64,000 nucleotides of DNA. Source: Micrasema longulum (Eukaryota; Arthropoda; Insecta; Trichoptera; Brachycentridae). Shown one piece after another: positions 31,040 through 41,735 of this stretch (position 1 is the first letter of the stretch; each line of letters begins with the position of its first letter). The notes beneath the pieces were generated by a model. That model saw nothing but the letters and a program-made list of their open reading frames with translations. It did no database searches and had not been told where the DNA came from. Location: positions 29,862 through 93,861 of the forward strand of contig JAGVSM010001350.1 of the NCBI GenBank assembly GCA_022494885.1, written 5' to 3'. The position numbers and the translations under genes were made by a program.

Positions 31040-31630
31040 CATGGTATGCTACAAACTTAGATCATAGTGTGTAAACAGAATAGTAGGACTGATTACTTCT
31101 TGAATTATTTAATGAGAAGCGCATTACATAAATAAATTTCGCTGTTCATTGCATGCATCTTACAAGAAAAGAAGTTACTAACGCGTCCCTATTTCGCCAA
31201 AAACAGACCCAGGTGCGCACCGTCAGCTATTACCAAAAATAGCAAAATTGTTATTTTTAACACGGCCATAGTCGAACAGATGAGCTGTTGAATTCATTAG
31301 ATCCCCTTTTAATTTAAGTAAATTCGGTCCGAAACCGGATGTAAGAAACGTGTTTGGTTTTATAAAAACCTACCCTCATTATGTGTAACCAGCCTGATGG
31401 AACTGGGAGTGTAGAAATAGGTGATTGTGTATGCATTAGTGGTCATGGCTTGCCCATCTATTTATTACCTAGTAGTCTAGTGTCTATTATTTTTTGAGGG
31501 TCTACTCACACGACAATTATTTGTGTGATGATCAACACCCGTAAAAATGTAAGCGTAAAGGGAATTTTACCTTTACTAATATTTGACAAATAGAATTAAG
31601 AATAATCCATAAACCGCATACGCGCGTCAA
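31040..31630. other. Stretch without recognised genes
   Basis: Nothing recognised. Confidence 0.35.
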
Positions 31631-31633
31631 ATA

Positions 31634-31720
31634 GAAGACGACTAGGTAATGGTCAAAACGAAGTAGTTTTACGTTTTGATCATTGCCTAGTTTCTTTGTC
31701 GACGTCGCATAGTACGCAAC
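31634..31720. repeat. Hairpin with ~20-bp arms
   Basis: ACTAGGTAATGGTCAAAACG and CGTTTTGATCATTGCCTAGT are reverse complements at 18 of 20 positions around a 14-nt loop. It is a possible short foldback element. Confidence 0.5.
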
Positions 31721-31724
31721 TCCC

Positions 31725-32330
31725 GATTTGAATTCAACTACGCCGTGTTGTGTTGTTTTAAAGAGTAGAAATATTGCTGGGATCAAAATGAAATAGGATG
31801 GGATTACATCTCATGTGTAAGTAGCAAATGCATTACTTAAAAATGTAATTATTTTGACACCGCCGTGGTGGACTAACTGGTTATTTTTAAAACATAATGG
31901 CATCAAATATTTTTCAACATAACATAAAAATATCTGCTTTATATATAATGAAATTTGTTTCATTTTTTTGGTTAAAATTCAATTAATTCAATTACTCTTA
32001 TTAAATTATACTTTACTTATCTACTCTGTTGTGTCGATCAATGTTTCGGCGTGTACAATAAATTTTTAGAGAAATTTACAAATTGCTTTTTTTTAAAATA
32101 TAATTATCTTACATTTAAGTTATGATTATATTTTTTGCGATCGGGCAACATTACGCGGCGATTTCGCACATGCGCGTGGGGTAAAGTGGGGGGTTTTTTG
32201 GACGCAGTCCAATTTATTTAAATATGATCCTACGCTCACTTTGGACCACTCTTAATTCTATGATTTGTCACGATTCGTGTAACTTTTTGAAAACATTTTC
32301 TGTCTTCCTTTTCCCTGTTATTATTATTTT
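31725..32330. other. Stretch without recognised genes
   Basis: Nothing recognised apart from an NRF1-like ACATGCGCG near 32165. Confidence 0.35.
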
Positions 32331-32334
32331 TATG

Positions 32335-32645
32335 GATAACTTCTATAGCGCCATTTCCGTAATATAATACCTCAAGGGCGCTTTACAAAGTGATTCTATG
32401 GATAAATAAATTTAATTGAAGCTTTTAATTTGGTAATTCAATTAATATAATTTATTTTGTCATCACATGCTATATTTTTTTTCAAATGATTTAGAGAATA
32501 AGTGGGTTTTAAGTTTTTTCCGAAACATCACTTCACTCTCACAGCCTCACACCTCTGCTGGGAGAGCATTCCATGCCATAGGGCCTGCAATCGCAAATGC
32601 ACGTTCACTGAATTTAGTGCGCTGTTTGCGTAGAGGTATCATTTT
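32335..32645 (-). pseudogene. L2/CR1-like LINE, C-terminus and 3' end (minus)
   Basis: On the minus strand: IPLRKQRTKFSERAFAIAGP, MAWNALPAEV, an in-frame TGA, GCESEVMFRKKLKTHLFSKS, then a 3' UTR with GCCCTTGAGGTATTATATTA and a block TATAGAAGTTATCCATAA. It is colinear with 10400-10800. Confidence 0.8.
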
Positions 32646-32649
32646 GATT

Positions 32650-33325
32650 ACTCATAACAGCGTTATTTATTATAATAGTTAATCATTAACGTTGCGGATT
32701 AATATAATACAATTTATTAAATAAAACGTTTTGTTATTAGATCACTTAAATTAATTTTAAAGCACTTCTATAAGTAGGTATCAGAGGCGGTTCCTTAAGA
32801 TGTTCCTAAATGCAGTGCACTACCAAATAAAAAAATATAAATGTGTCATACACAGAAACCGTGATTCATTGCAAGATTATACTCATACAACATAATAATA
32901 TTCAATACTAGAGCTAAAAGATCTAGCGGATGATTTTCTCATCATGTCTACGCATGCGCAATCCTCACCGTGCATATTCTGTTTTGCAGAATCCTTTACC
33001 CTGAATGTGAATGAAAATTACCATATCTGCTAAAACCATGATTTGAGCGAGATAGACGCTTCAGACCGTCGAATCGTGCGTTAGAGAGAGAAGACAGTTC
33101 GCATACTCCGGCATTGCCAACGCATGCGCAGATTTGAAGTTCGTCTGTAAAAGTGACTTTGAACATGCTATGACATGATATTAGTGTGAATTTATTTGAT
33201 TTAGTTACGTATAACGTGCGCATAATGTTATGCGAATTTAGAGTTCCTGGTTCTGATGCGCGGGCTGTCATAGTATACCCCGTTTATCGTGTCAGACCTG
33301 TCATGTCGTTATCATATTATTGAAC
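32650..33325. other. Stretch without recognised genes
   Basis: Two NRF1-like palindromes CGCATGCGCA lie at 32951-32960 and 33121-33130. A 91-codon minus-strand ORF at 32996-33271 has no domain I recognise. Confidence 0.35.
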
Positions 33326-33331
33326 TTAGTA

Positions 33332-33588
33332 TCTGTACCTCAGAGGCAGACAGATGCAAATCTAAACATCAAATTTTCAACCGAAGCCTAAAGAATCTAC
33401 TTTCTGTAAGCGATTTCTAATAATTTATAGCGTTCATTCGTATTTTCAGTATCTTAATATATTGGTTCTTTCATTATAAGACTTAAATTTCTTCAAAATC
33501 AATGGGCATGATCATAAACTGGATGCGAATATCGAAATGTCATTTCATCAAAATCTGGATTTGCATCCGTCTGCCTCTGAGGTACAGA
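33332..33588. mobile_element. Tc1/mariner-type MITE, family G, with TA duplication
   Basis: Terminal inverted repeats TCTGTACCTCAGAGGCAGAC (left) and GTCTGCCTCTGAGGTACAGA (right) are a perfect match over 20 bp and continue GATGCAAATC with one mismatch. TA stands on each side (33330-33331, 33589-33590). At 257 bp without coding sequence it is a MITE, and the TA target fits the Tc1/mariner superfamily. The well-kept ends suggest it is one of the younger elements here. Confidence 0.85.
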
Positions 33589-33589
33589 T

Positions 33590-34480
33590 ATACAAGTTGA
33601 TAAAAAAATGCACTGCTAAGGTTTTTAGTCAGAAGCTACCAGTAGTAAGAATGTAAAGTTTCAGTATGGTGAGTTAAAAAAAAACACTGATCTACACATT
33701 TATGTTTATTGCACAAGTGTAGGTATAAACTATTCATGATTATAAAGATCTGTCCCTTCCGAAATTATTAAATAGTCTTAAGTAAATTCAAGTGGTCTCA
33801 TAACGAAGGGTTTTACATTTTCCAATTTTTCTCATCACGTCAATATACGCAATGTTCCGCTTAGCAACATTTCTGTATGTACTAGTGGTGTTTTGAGATT
33901 TCTTATTTTCTACGTTTTCGTTTATTTTTGTCGAAATTAATTTTTAAAAAATAACAACCGTCAATTTGAATTCAGTGTTTTTATTTGAAGACATGCGATT
34001 TAATTCGTCTAATACACATTTCAATAAAATGTAGTTTTAGCGAATGGCTATTCAAACATAAACTTTTGTTAGAGAAGTAGATACTTAGTCATTATTATTA
34101 TTTGCCCTGAAGATAGGTTGTTTAGCCACATATCAGTGTTTAATTTGGAAAGGTGTTTTAGAAAAAGTACATTCTATTGTAACATTTTCTTTTGATAAAA
34201 TTCAACATGAACAAACTGAGATTAATTTTATCATTCACTTTGACCCAATAATTCACATTATCTTGAGATAAAAAATCACGCAGATTACAATGTATGCATA
34301 TTTGTATGTTTTGTGATGATCTGTTAAATGAATATTTTTGATAAAACAACGGTTTAAACGAACAGAATTATGGATGACAAAGTAATGGTACCTAAAACAT
34401 ACATATACAATATTATATGGCCAAACGTAAGACGAGGATTGGCATGAAAAACTTGGCATGATCAAATAAAATAAAAATTC
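33590..34480. other. Stretch without recognised genes
   Basis: Nothing recognised. Confidence 0.35.
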
Positions 34481-34486
34481 ACGTCA

Positions 34487-34607
34487 GGGCTGGTATTCTG
34501 AACGGAATTGCGCGCGAAGAGATCGCCCTGTTATTGTGTATTTAGTACGTAAATACGCGTTAAAAATGCGTTTTCTACGCATGTTTTTGCGTTCAGAATA
34601 CCACCCG
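34487..34607. mobile_element. Palindromic MITE, family C (copy 1)
   Basis: GGGCTGGTATTCTGAACG at the left and CGTTCAGAATACCACCC at the right are inverted. The inner TTTAGTACGTAAATACGCG recurs inverted in the copy at 36170-36545. Confidence 0.7.
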
Positions 34608-34609
34608 TG

Positions 34610-35350
34610 GTCTTGTCAAAATCTGATTCAATCGAATCGATGACAAAATGTGGCGTTGTGTCCTCTCTGCTTATCTTTACGGGAAGATTACGAAATAATC
34701 TTAGCAGATTTACTGTTAATACATATAAAAAAAGTAACATTGTAAAAAAACTTACATTTAATATTATTTAAGAATGTATATATTAGTGATTATAAGAATT
34801 GCTTTTTTTGCAACATTACGTTGTACACAAAATATGAGAGATGAACTGATCTAATATTTTATACATGTGGTATAATTATTCTACTATTCAAAGGAGGCTA
34901 TGTCGTTGTTCACAATGGCGACACGTATTCAAAAGGTCGATTTTTGGTATAATTTATTCCAGTATTAGTTTTCACTGGCTGATGCTGCGGCTTATTACTT
35001 CCTCCGTAACTTGACGCCGGTAAGTTCAAGAATAGTGTTATAATATTGAACTACGAAGTCAAATAGTTCGACAGTTGTTGTTAAGGTTTTATAAAAAGAT
35101 GTGTTGATCTTTCACTGTAACCTGTTGTTTCCCGCTTGTATCTATTAACTTAAATAACGTATCTATTATATTATAGCAATATGTTTGTGTCTAGGCAGAT
35201 GAAGAAAACAGTTATATGTCCATAGAATCAGAATTCTAATTATAATTTCTTAATAAAAAAAAAATAAAAAAAAACATAATCCAGGACGAGTGTTTTTGAC
35301 TCGGTGGCTGCTCTCGGATAAATAAACCTGGAAAAGGAAATCGACCGGAG
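34610..35350. other. Stretch without recognised genes
   Basis: Nothing recognised. Confidence 0.35.
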
Positions 35351-35354
35351 GAAA

Positions 35355-35458
35355 GTCCGCCTCGTAGTATAGTGGTCGACGCGTTCGTACACCACGCTCG
35401 ATGTTCTGGGAGGACGGACATATGTGACCCTTCGAGTTCGAGTATCGTCTATCATCTT
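35355..35458 (+). repeat. tRNA-like SINE head (S3 type, plus)
   Basis: GTCCGCCTCGTAGTATAGTG and GTCGACGCG form the A-box side. CGAGTTCGAGTATCG is a degenerate B box. The distance between boxes is longer than in a tRNA because of about 20 inserted bases. Confidence 0.5.
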
Positions 35459-35632
35459 GTTAATCTTAATAATAAGTTAAGGAATGCTGTCTTTGTTTAG
35501 TATTTTATCGTTTACTTTTTGCGCTGTTACATGTTCACTTAATTGCCATACCTACTAGTTATTTGCTCGATTTATTATTTTGTGTTTTTAAAAATATTTT
35601 TATTGTAAACTTTTTTAAATCATTCTTATGTT

Positions 35633-36050
35633 GCTGAAATTCCACTCGTCGATGCGCTTTGTAGCTGCATGACTTTTTGTGATGTTAGCTATCATAGTAA
35701 ATGTTATCAACTATCAAATATCTAAATTTAGTAAATGGGGTCTAGAATCTCAACCGTCCATGCGCTCAATAGCTGCGAGACTTGTTGTAATATAACTTCC
35801 ATTTTTATAAATTTGTTTTTTTATTTCATTTTTCAAAATATCACTTAAACTCTTAACTTCATTGTCAAATAAAATAAAAAATAAAAATGTAAATAGGGGC
35901 TGGATTTTTTACTGTCCATGCACTCTATAGCTGCAAGACGTGCTGTAATCTATCTTCTATATATCATAATTGTTATATATCATAATTGGAGACGAGGAAC
36001 TAGAATCCCAACCATCCATACGCTCTGTAGCTGCAAAACGTGCTTGGATA
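35633..36050 (+). repeat. Four irregularly spaced copies of a ~50-bp motif
   Basis: Copies start at about 35633, 35742, 35901 and 36001. Consensus blocks: TAGAATCCCAACCGTCCATG, CGCTCTATAGCTGCAAGACG and TGCTGTAAT. Spacing is 109, 159 and 100 bp. On the minus strand each copy translates to a similar string (LAAIERMDGWDS, or HAATKRIDEWNF in the first). An L2-type 3' end follows directly, so the array may be its 3' UTR. Confidence 0.6.
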
Positions 36051-36058
36051 TTTATGTA

Positions 36059-36118
36059 TTGTACAGCGCCCTTGAGGTAATTTTCACGAAAATGGCGCTA
36101 TATAAATTATCCAAACAT
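36059..36118 (+). repeat. L2/CR1-like LINE 3' end
   Basis: GCGCCCTTGAGGTAATTTTC and ATGGCGCTATATAAATTATC match the 3' UTR ends at 10720-10780 and 32335. Confidence 0.7.
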
Positions 36119-36169
36119 ATATATACATATTTTTTAAATGGTGGTTTTACTCTACAATATTTCACTATC

Positions 36170-36545
36170 TCTGGGGTGTTATTCTGAATTCAAATATTGA
36201 ATCGGGTTGTGGTCCCGTGGCTAGTGTTGTGGACTCCCGGATCAGAGGTCCGAGGTTCGAACCCCACTCTACCCCAACTTGATTTCCATTTTCTAACAGT
36301 GAGTTATTTTCAACTCGTTGAAAATTGCCATAAAAATTTTAATATTAATTATAAGATTAATTAAGGGAATTATAAGAACGCAAATATTATTTTTTTATAA
36401 ACAATTTTAACGCGTATTTACGTACTAAATACACGCTAACAGAGCGATCTCTTTGCGCTTAATTATAACGCGGTATAGCGCGTTTTTACGTACTAAATTA
36501 AATATGCGTTATATCGCGCTGTAAATGCGTTCGGAATACCAGCCC
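36170..36545. mobile_element. Palindromic MITE, family C (copy 2) carrying a SINE
   Basis: Left end GGGGTGTTATTCTGAA, right end GTTCGGAATACCAGCCC. CGCGTATTTACGTACTAAAT and GCGATCTCTTTGCGC link it to copy 1. A SINE of family S2 is inserted at about 36194-36385. Confidence 0.65.
36194..36385 (+). repeat. tRNA-derived SINE, family S2 (plus), nested in MITE C
   Basis: Head GGGTTGTGGTCCCGTGGCTA with GAGGTTCGAACCCC as B box. Body AACTTGATTTCCATTTTC and end TTATAAGAACGCAAATATTA. Other copies: 59056-59240 (plus) and 43747-43955 (minus). Confidence 0.75.
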
Positions 36546-36620
36546 AGGACTGATACTAGAAGCGAAAGACTGACCACCTTACCTTTATGCGCGGATAAGG
36601 GTTTGATGGTGATGATTCTT
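36546..36620 (+). repeat. RTE-like LINE 3' end
   Basis: GACTGACCACCTTACCTTTA, TGCGCGGATAAGGGTTTGAT and GGTGATGATTCTTATCATG. Short RTE ends of this kind have a terminal (GATGAT)n run. Confidence 0.45.
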
Positions 36621-36624
36621 ATCA

Positions 36625-37085
36625 TGTTTTGCATTGCCTGCCGTTACTATTTTATTATAAACAACACGCTGTCATATTTCTGTCTCTTTTTTCGCAATAA
36701 AATACTAGTCTCCTCTGTTTGGACGCATGTCTTTTTACCGCTTTATTTTGCATTGCAGCAATAAGCTGCGTGATTTGAATTAAAATTTCGAATGTCTGCG
36801 TCTTCTAAGGTAGAAAATTGTGAACTGCGTCCTTCTTAATTCGCATATAAATTCGACCCCTCTGAATATATTTCACAATAAGTGTTCGAAATTTGGAACC
36901 AGTATTCGCCATTTAAAAAAATTGAATGAATAGGATGACCCTTATATTAATCATTTTGATTGTACGACAGAAATAATTTTATGTTTCTAGGGTTGAACGA
37001 ACCCCTAAAATAATTAAAATTCTAACAGCGCGAATGCTTTGTTATCATTGAAATATATTTGCATATGATTAAACGTTATTTTTTT
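36625..37085. other. Stretch without recognised genes
   Basis: Nothing recognised. Confidence 0.35.
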
Positions 37086-37088
37086 AAC

Positions 37089-37745
37089 AAATTACGACAG
37101 AGATAGAGAACATTTTACAGAAGGGAATATTTTATTTATTATTTATTTATTTTATTTTCTTTTATTCAGAAAACATACAGTACAGTTACAAAGTTTAATA
37201 TTTTACACAATTAGACTTAATTCTAATGGACAAGTGAAGTTTCCATATTATAAAGCAATTATATGTAAGAATAATTATGAAAGTATAAAAAAGAGAAGGA
37301 AAAAGAAAAACATAAATGAAAGTTGTTTAAAAATTAAAATTTAAGTGAAAAAAAGATATTTTAAAGTTTGTAGTTTGTAGTGAGTATTTTCAAATGGAAA
37401 TAATATTAAAAATGAAGAAAATTTTCAAGAGTAATTAAAAATTAAGAATTGAAATAAAGAATGAAAAACATGCTCAGATGTAAAAATAAGACAATAAACT
37501 TAGGTCAATTTAAAAAAACATCTTCAAAATTAATGACACATTATAGTAAGAGCAGCAATATATTGATTTTATATACATATATAATATAAGTAATTAAAAG
37601 TAGTTTAAAAGTATAAAAACATGCCAATGCAGAAGAGAATATGGAAGACTAGACATTTACAGGGCTTATGTTCTGCCATTGGCTGGTTTAAGTGGCCATT
37701 TGACACACTGTGTAACATTCACCATTTGCCTATAAAACATATTTT
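37089..37745. mobile_element. MITE family A, interrupted by a LINE
   Basis: Left-arm blocks ACGACAGAGATAGAGAACAT (37089-37128) continue at 37630 with GAAGACTAGACATTTACAGG and GTGGCCATTTGACACACTGT. The interruption has matching ends (see the nested LINE). Confidence 0.75.
37129..37629 (-). mobile_element. LINE 3' UTR insertion with target duplication
   Basis: AGAAGGGAATAT before and AGAAGAGAATAT after form a 12-bp target duplication with one difference. The insert starts TTTATTATTTATTTATTTTA, which is an (AAATA)n tail on the minus strand. It holds CAGAAAACATACAGTACAGT and TCAAAATTAATGACACATTA, shared with 37963-38540. Only 3' UTR was inserted (strong 5' truncation). Confidence 0.8.
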
Positions 37746-37799
37746 ATGTTTTATGTGTATTATAGTTTTGGGACAAACATTTTTTTTTACATTTAGTTT

Positions 37800-37882
37800 C
37801 CATTTACAAGATTGGTGTATCAATGCAGTGCCCTTTGCACCATTAGGTGTAAAAAGGGAATGAAAAAGAAGAAGAATAAAAT
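37800..37882 (+). repeat. SINE family S3, 3' end only
   Basis: GATTGGTGTATCAATGCAGT and GCCCTTTGCACCATTAGGTG match the 3' body of the S3 copy at 11095-11350. It ends in AAAAAGAAGAAGAA. Confidence 0.55.
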
Positions 37883-37962
37883 TCAGTGGATGAAGTTAGC
37901 TAAATACGTTTTACAAATTCTTTGACAATGAATAGCTTATTAAATTTGATAGATATACGAGT

Positions 37963-38545
37963 ACTATTTTTATTTTTATTTTATTCAGGAAACATACAGT
38001 ACGGTTACATAGTTTTATATTTTACACAGTTAGACTTTACTCTAATGGACCAGTAAAGTTTCCGTATTATGTAATAATTATATGTTAGGTTATCAATGAA
38101 ATCACAAAAAAGAGAAGAAAAAAAAACATAAATGGAAGTTGTTTAAAAATTAAAATTAAAGTGAAAAAAGTTATTTAAAAGTTTGTAGTTAGTACTTACA
38201 AATAAAAATCATATTTTAAATGAAGAAATTTGTTTTGTAAAAGTAATTAAAAGGTAAGAATTAAAATAAAGAGTGAAAAACATGCTCAGATATTTTTATA
38301 TCTATTATTTATTTTTTTAAATAAAAAACATTTTCAAAAAGGAAAAACATAAATATACACATACATATTTTATGGGGTTCAAAGAAACGATGAGAAGAAT
38401 CTTTAAATGAAATAATATAAGACAATTAATTTAAGTCAATTTAAAAAAAACATCTTCAAAATTAATGACACATTATAGTAAGAGCAGCAATATATTGAAA
38501 TATACAATTCATTAAGTATAACAAAGATATATTAAAAATGTTTTT
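37963..38545 (-). mobile_element. LINE 3' UTR, second copy
   Basis: CAGGAAACATACAGTACGGT to ATGACACATTATAGTAAGAG repeats the insert at 37129-37629, with about 120 extra bases at 38295-38415 that look like a further insertion. Confidence 0.65.
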
Positions 38546-40084
38546 AGACAAAAGCCCGGTTTCCATTAATTTGATAAATGTGGTACAAAATTAATTAAAT
38601 TATACATTAGTAGGTACCATGCGCGGTCCGTCCATATATTGGACGGAACCAATGCTTTTCTAAAAATTTGACCTTTAAACAACCAGTATCTATTTTTTTA
38701 CATTGTTTAATAAATTCGGCTATTAGTTAACTAATCTTTTAAAAAACTACAAGAAATATTTGGTATTAGTTTGTTGTTTTAATCGTAGTGATCTGAGATG
38801 GGTTCCATGTTTATTCATTAATAACTTCTGAAAAATTGCGACAACCCTGCATAAAACCTTCCAGACTGGTATAAAATTCAAAATACACTGCACTTAGTCT
38901 GATTCTGGAATATGGAACTGCTGAAGTGCTTTAGTTTCATTATGGCGGACCTTAGGTACAAAATTTCACAAGCCCGCGCATGCGCAAATAGAGATCATTG
39001 GTATCCGTGGAACCAATTCTAACAAACGTATCCAGGTTTATTTTCCATGTATCGTGACGGTTTTATAACAAATCTAGCACTTCAATCAGTTGACACGATG
39101 GCATTATAATATTAAACTATGAAATATAATTCTTTTATGCTGAAATTATGGCATAATTTTACCCATGTATGTACCTACCTAGCACCAAGTAACAGCTTCT
39201 CTAATCAAAAACCTCACGGCACGCTCCTGGTCGGTACAAACCATTTTTATTTACAATTTAAATGTTCATTGATAACTTATTTCTAACTTTGATTTTGATA
39301 AATATACCAGCAAAGAATACTTAAAATACCTATATTACTTTTCATGATCGCTTGTTTGTTCTAATACCGTTACAGATATAATTAATAGTATTATTCTGTG
39401 TAAATATAAATCGAATTATTCGATTTTTATAACCAGTTATGCTCATCACTAACACGTGTTTCGGTAGGTACCCATTTATCCGTATCATTGATGTGTATAA
39501 ACTTAATTCAATAATAATATTATGGTACTTATGTAATGTGCATAGGGGTCCGGTACATACGCGTACATATTGGGGTCAACCGGGAATCAAATCTGGATTG
39601 ATCAATGAATTGGTCCGAGCGAAAAGGAAACACTATACATTACTGTGTTTCCCGTTCACTCTGACCAACTGCTGTAGTACATTGAATACTGCATTCATTT
39701 TATGATAACATAAATTAAAATAGACAAAGACAGTTGGTACCTTTCAAGGTTTAGGATTCTATGGAAAAACAGTTCAGTCTAGTATTTTAAAATTATGTTT
39801 TTATAAGTGTAGTTTTCCACATTTTTTTATTACTTTTAATTTTTCTTATTTCATATCGTACAGTCCAATTTTTGTATTTGTTGGCACGAATTACAGTAAA
39901 ATAAAAAAAACTTCAGTCATAACATTTCTCATTTTACGATATGAGTTGGGATTAAAGTAATAGTGGTATGTGATTCATGAAATATGAATGAACCTTGAGC
40001 GTAAAATATTGCAAGAGCCACACGCTAAAGAAGTTACTGACTACTTTCCTCAAGGAAATTGGTCGCAAAGAGTCTGAGGGGGTG
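38546..40084. other. Stretch without recognised genes
   Basis: GTCCGTCC..GGACGGAAC at about 38627-38648 is a small hairpin. ATGGCGGAC at 38942 and the NRF1-like CGCGCATGCGC at 38975 lie close together. An ORF at 39439-39705 has no domain I know. Confidence 0.35.
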
Positions 40085-40568
40085 GCTGTTAGATGGCCAA
40101 CCCATGTTTTAATTTGAATTGTTATCGTATATTTTCAGTTTTTATCGATTGAATTTTTTATGATCCTCGTGATTTTTTAATCTGTTTTGACTATGTTTAA
40201 AAAAAATATGTTTTGTTTACTATATATGCATATACGTTTTTTTTATTACATCTTTCACTTAGTTTTTTTTCTGTGTTTTTTTTCTCTTTTTTCTCGGTAT
40301 TTTGCTATGCTTTTTGCTATACGCATATATTTATTTTTTCACTATGACCTTAAATATGTTTCTTACCTACTATCTGTTTTTACTACGCATTTCACTGGGC
40401 TTTTAAATATTTTTTAATCATGTTTTTTTTACTATGTTTACACTACAATTTAAACTTTGTTTTTACTTCTATTTCTACCATGTTTTTACATTTTTACTAT
40501 GATTTTACTGCATTTTCAAACTATATTTTTACTTCATTTCTTTTCATATTTTTCACTTTGTCCACTAC

Positions 40569-40673
40569 CTTTATTTATTTATTTATTTATTTAACTTTTT
40601 GTACATAATGTTATTTGTACATTGGCGGGCTTATTGCCAAATGGCAATTTCTTCCAACCAACCAACCAGAAAC
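40569..40673 (-). mobile_element. jockey-like LINE 3' end, inserted with target duplication
   Basis: ACCTTTAT flanks both sides. On the minus strand it ends GTTAAATAAATAAATAAATA and contains GAAATTGCCATTTGGCAATA and GCCCGCCAATGTACAAATA, identical in kind to the plus-strand end at 50925-51008. Confidence 0.75.
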
Positions 40674-40694
40674 CTTTATAATTGTTTCTGTATA

Positions 40695-41067
40695 AAAACC
40701 CTGTATAGGGTGTTCATTAAACCCTATCACATCCGAAACCACGATGATCAGTATGAGCAAGAAGATATATTTAAAATAAATTTTTAGAACGAATAAAATA
40801 AAAAATAAAAATATCAATAAAAGCAAATGGTTGCTTACTTCTGCAGGGGAGAAACGAGGAGGGGGAGGGAGGAGTCTGATACACTGCTGACCGCGTGGCC
40901 CCCCTCGCTTCTACCCTGCAGAAGTAAGCAAAAGTTTGTTTTTTTTAATATTTTATTATTTGAAATTTTTTTGTTTTAAATATTTTTTTTAATATGCTAA
41001 TATGTCTTCTTGCCCATACTGATCTTCGTGGTTTCGGATGTGACGGGGTTAAAAGAACACCCTGTAT
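40695..41067. mobile_element. Long-armed foldback MITE, family M
   Basis: Arms of about 150 bp face each other. Outer: TAGGGTGTTCATTAAACCC against GGGGTTAAAAGAACACCCTG. Then CACATCCGAAACCACGATGA against TCTTCGTGGTTTCGGATGTG. Inner: TTGCTTACTTCTGCAGGG against CCCTGCAGAAGTAAGCAA. The spacer is G-rich (GAGGAGGGGGAGGGAGGAG). The flanking family L sequence resumes after it. Confidence 0.85.
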
Positions 41068-41202
41068 ATTGATTACTGTTTTTTTTACTGTCTTAGAACG
41101 GGGTAAATAACCCTAGTTAGGTAGTCAAAGTAACTTTGTAAAATTGTAATTTTGCGTATGTAACATAATATGATAATAAATTAAATAAAAATAAACAATG
41201 CT

Positions 41203-41330
41203 TCGAGTATGTCCAAATTTTTGTAGACAGGCTGAATTTCCTCCCTGTTGGGAGTTAATTACATAAAAGTTTGTTGCAGAGAAACAAAACTTATTTTTAA
41301 AAGTAATATATTATGGAAGCCCAGATTAAC
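41203..41330 (+). repeat. MITE family A, left-arm fragment
   Basis: GAGTATGTCCAAATTTTTGT, GTAGACAGGCTGAATTTCC and GTTTGTTGCAGAGAAAC are left-arm blocks. The rest is lost. Confidence 0.65.
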
Positions 41331-41735
41331 GTTATTTCGCTGATTTTCTAACTAACTGTTCTTTACTTTAAATCTGAGTGTATAACGTTGTAAAAATATT
41401 AAGGTCGACTAGAAAATCTTTTAAACCCGTGGCACGAAAAGTTTCCAAATTGATGAAAGTTTTAATGAAGGCTTAAGTCGATATTGCCAAGTAAGTAAAA
41501 TTTATTTTCATTTATAGATGTTTTAGATATAACTCCTAATTTTCAAAAAGTTTCGCTTTGAAGAAAATAAACATGATCTCGCGGCTCTGCATATTCTCAT
41601 ACAATATTCGTTTAAATAATATTTTTAATTCATTAGTTAAAATATTAACACTATCAGTATTTAATTGAAGCATTAACGTAATCCTCAAAACTTTTCAATA
41701 AATGTTAGTAAATATTTGTATATGTACAACTACTA
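41331..41735. other. Stretch without recognised genes
   Basis: Nothing recognised. Confidence 0.35.

Larger units (their letters stand above)
40085..41195 (+). mobile_element. T-rich retro-repeat, family L (copy 2), with two insertions
   Basis: Same start (GATGGCCAACCCATGTTTTA), T-rich array and end (GGGGTAAATAACCCTAGTTA, then AAATTAAATAAAAATAAAC) as at 26881-27575. It is broken by a LINE tail (40569-40673) and MITE M (40695-41067). Confidence 0.65.
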
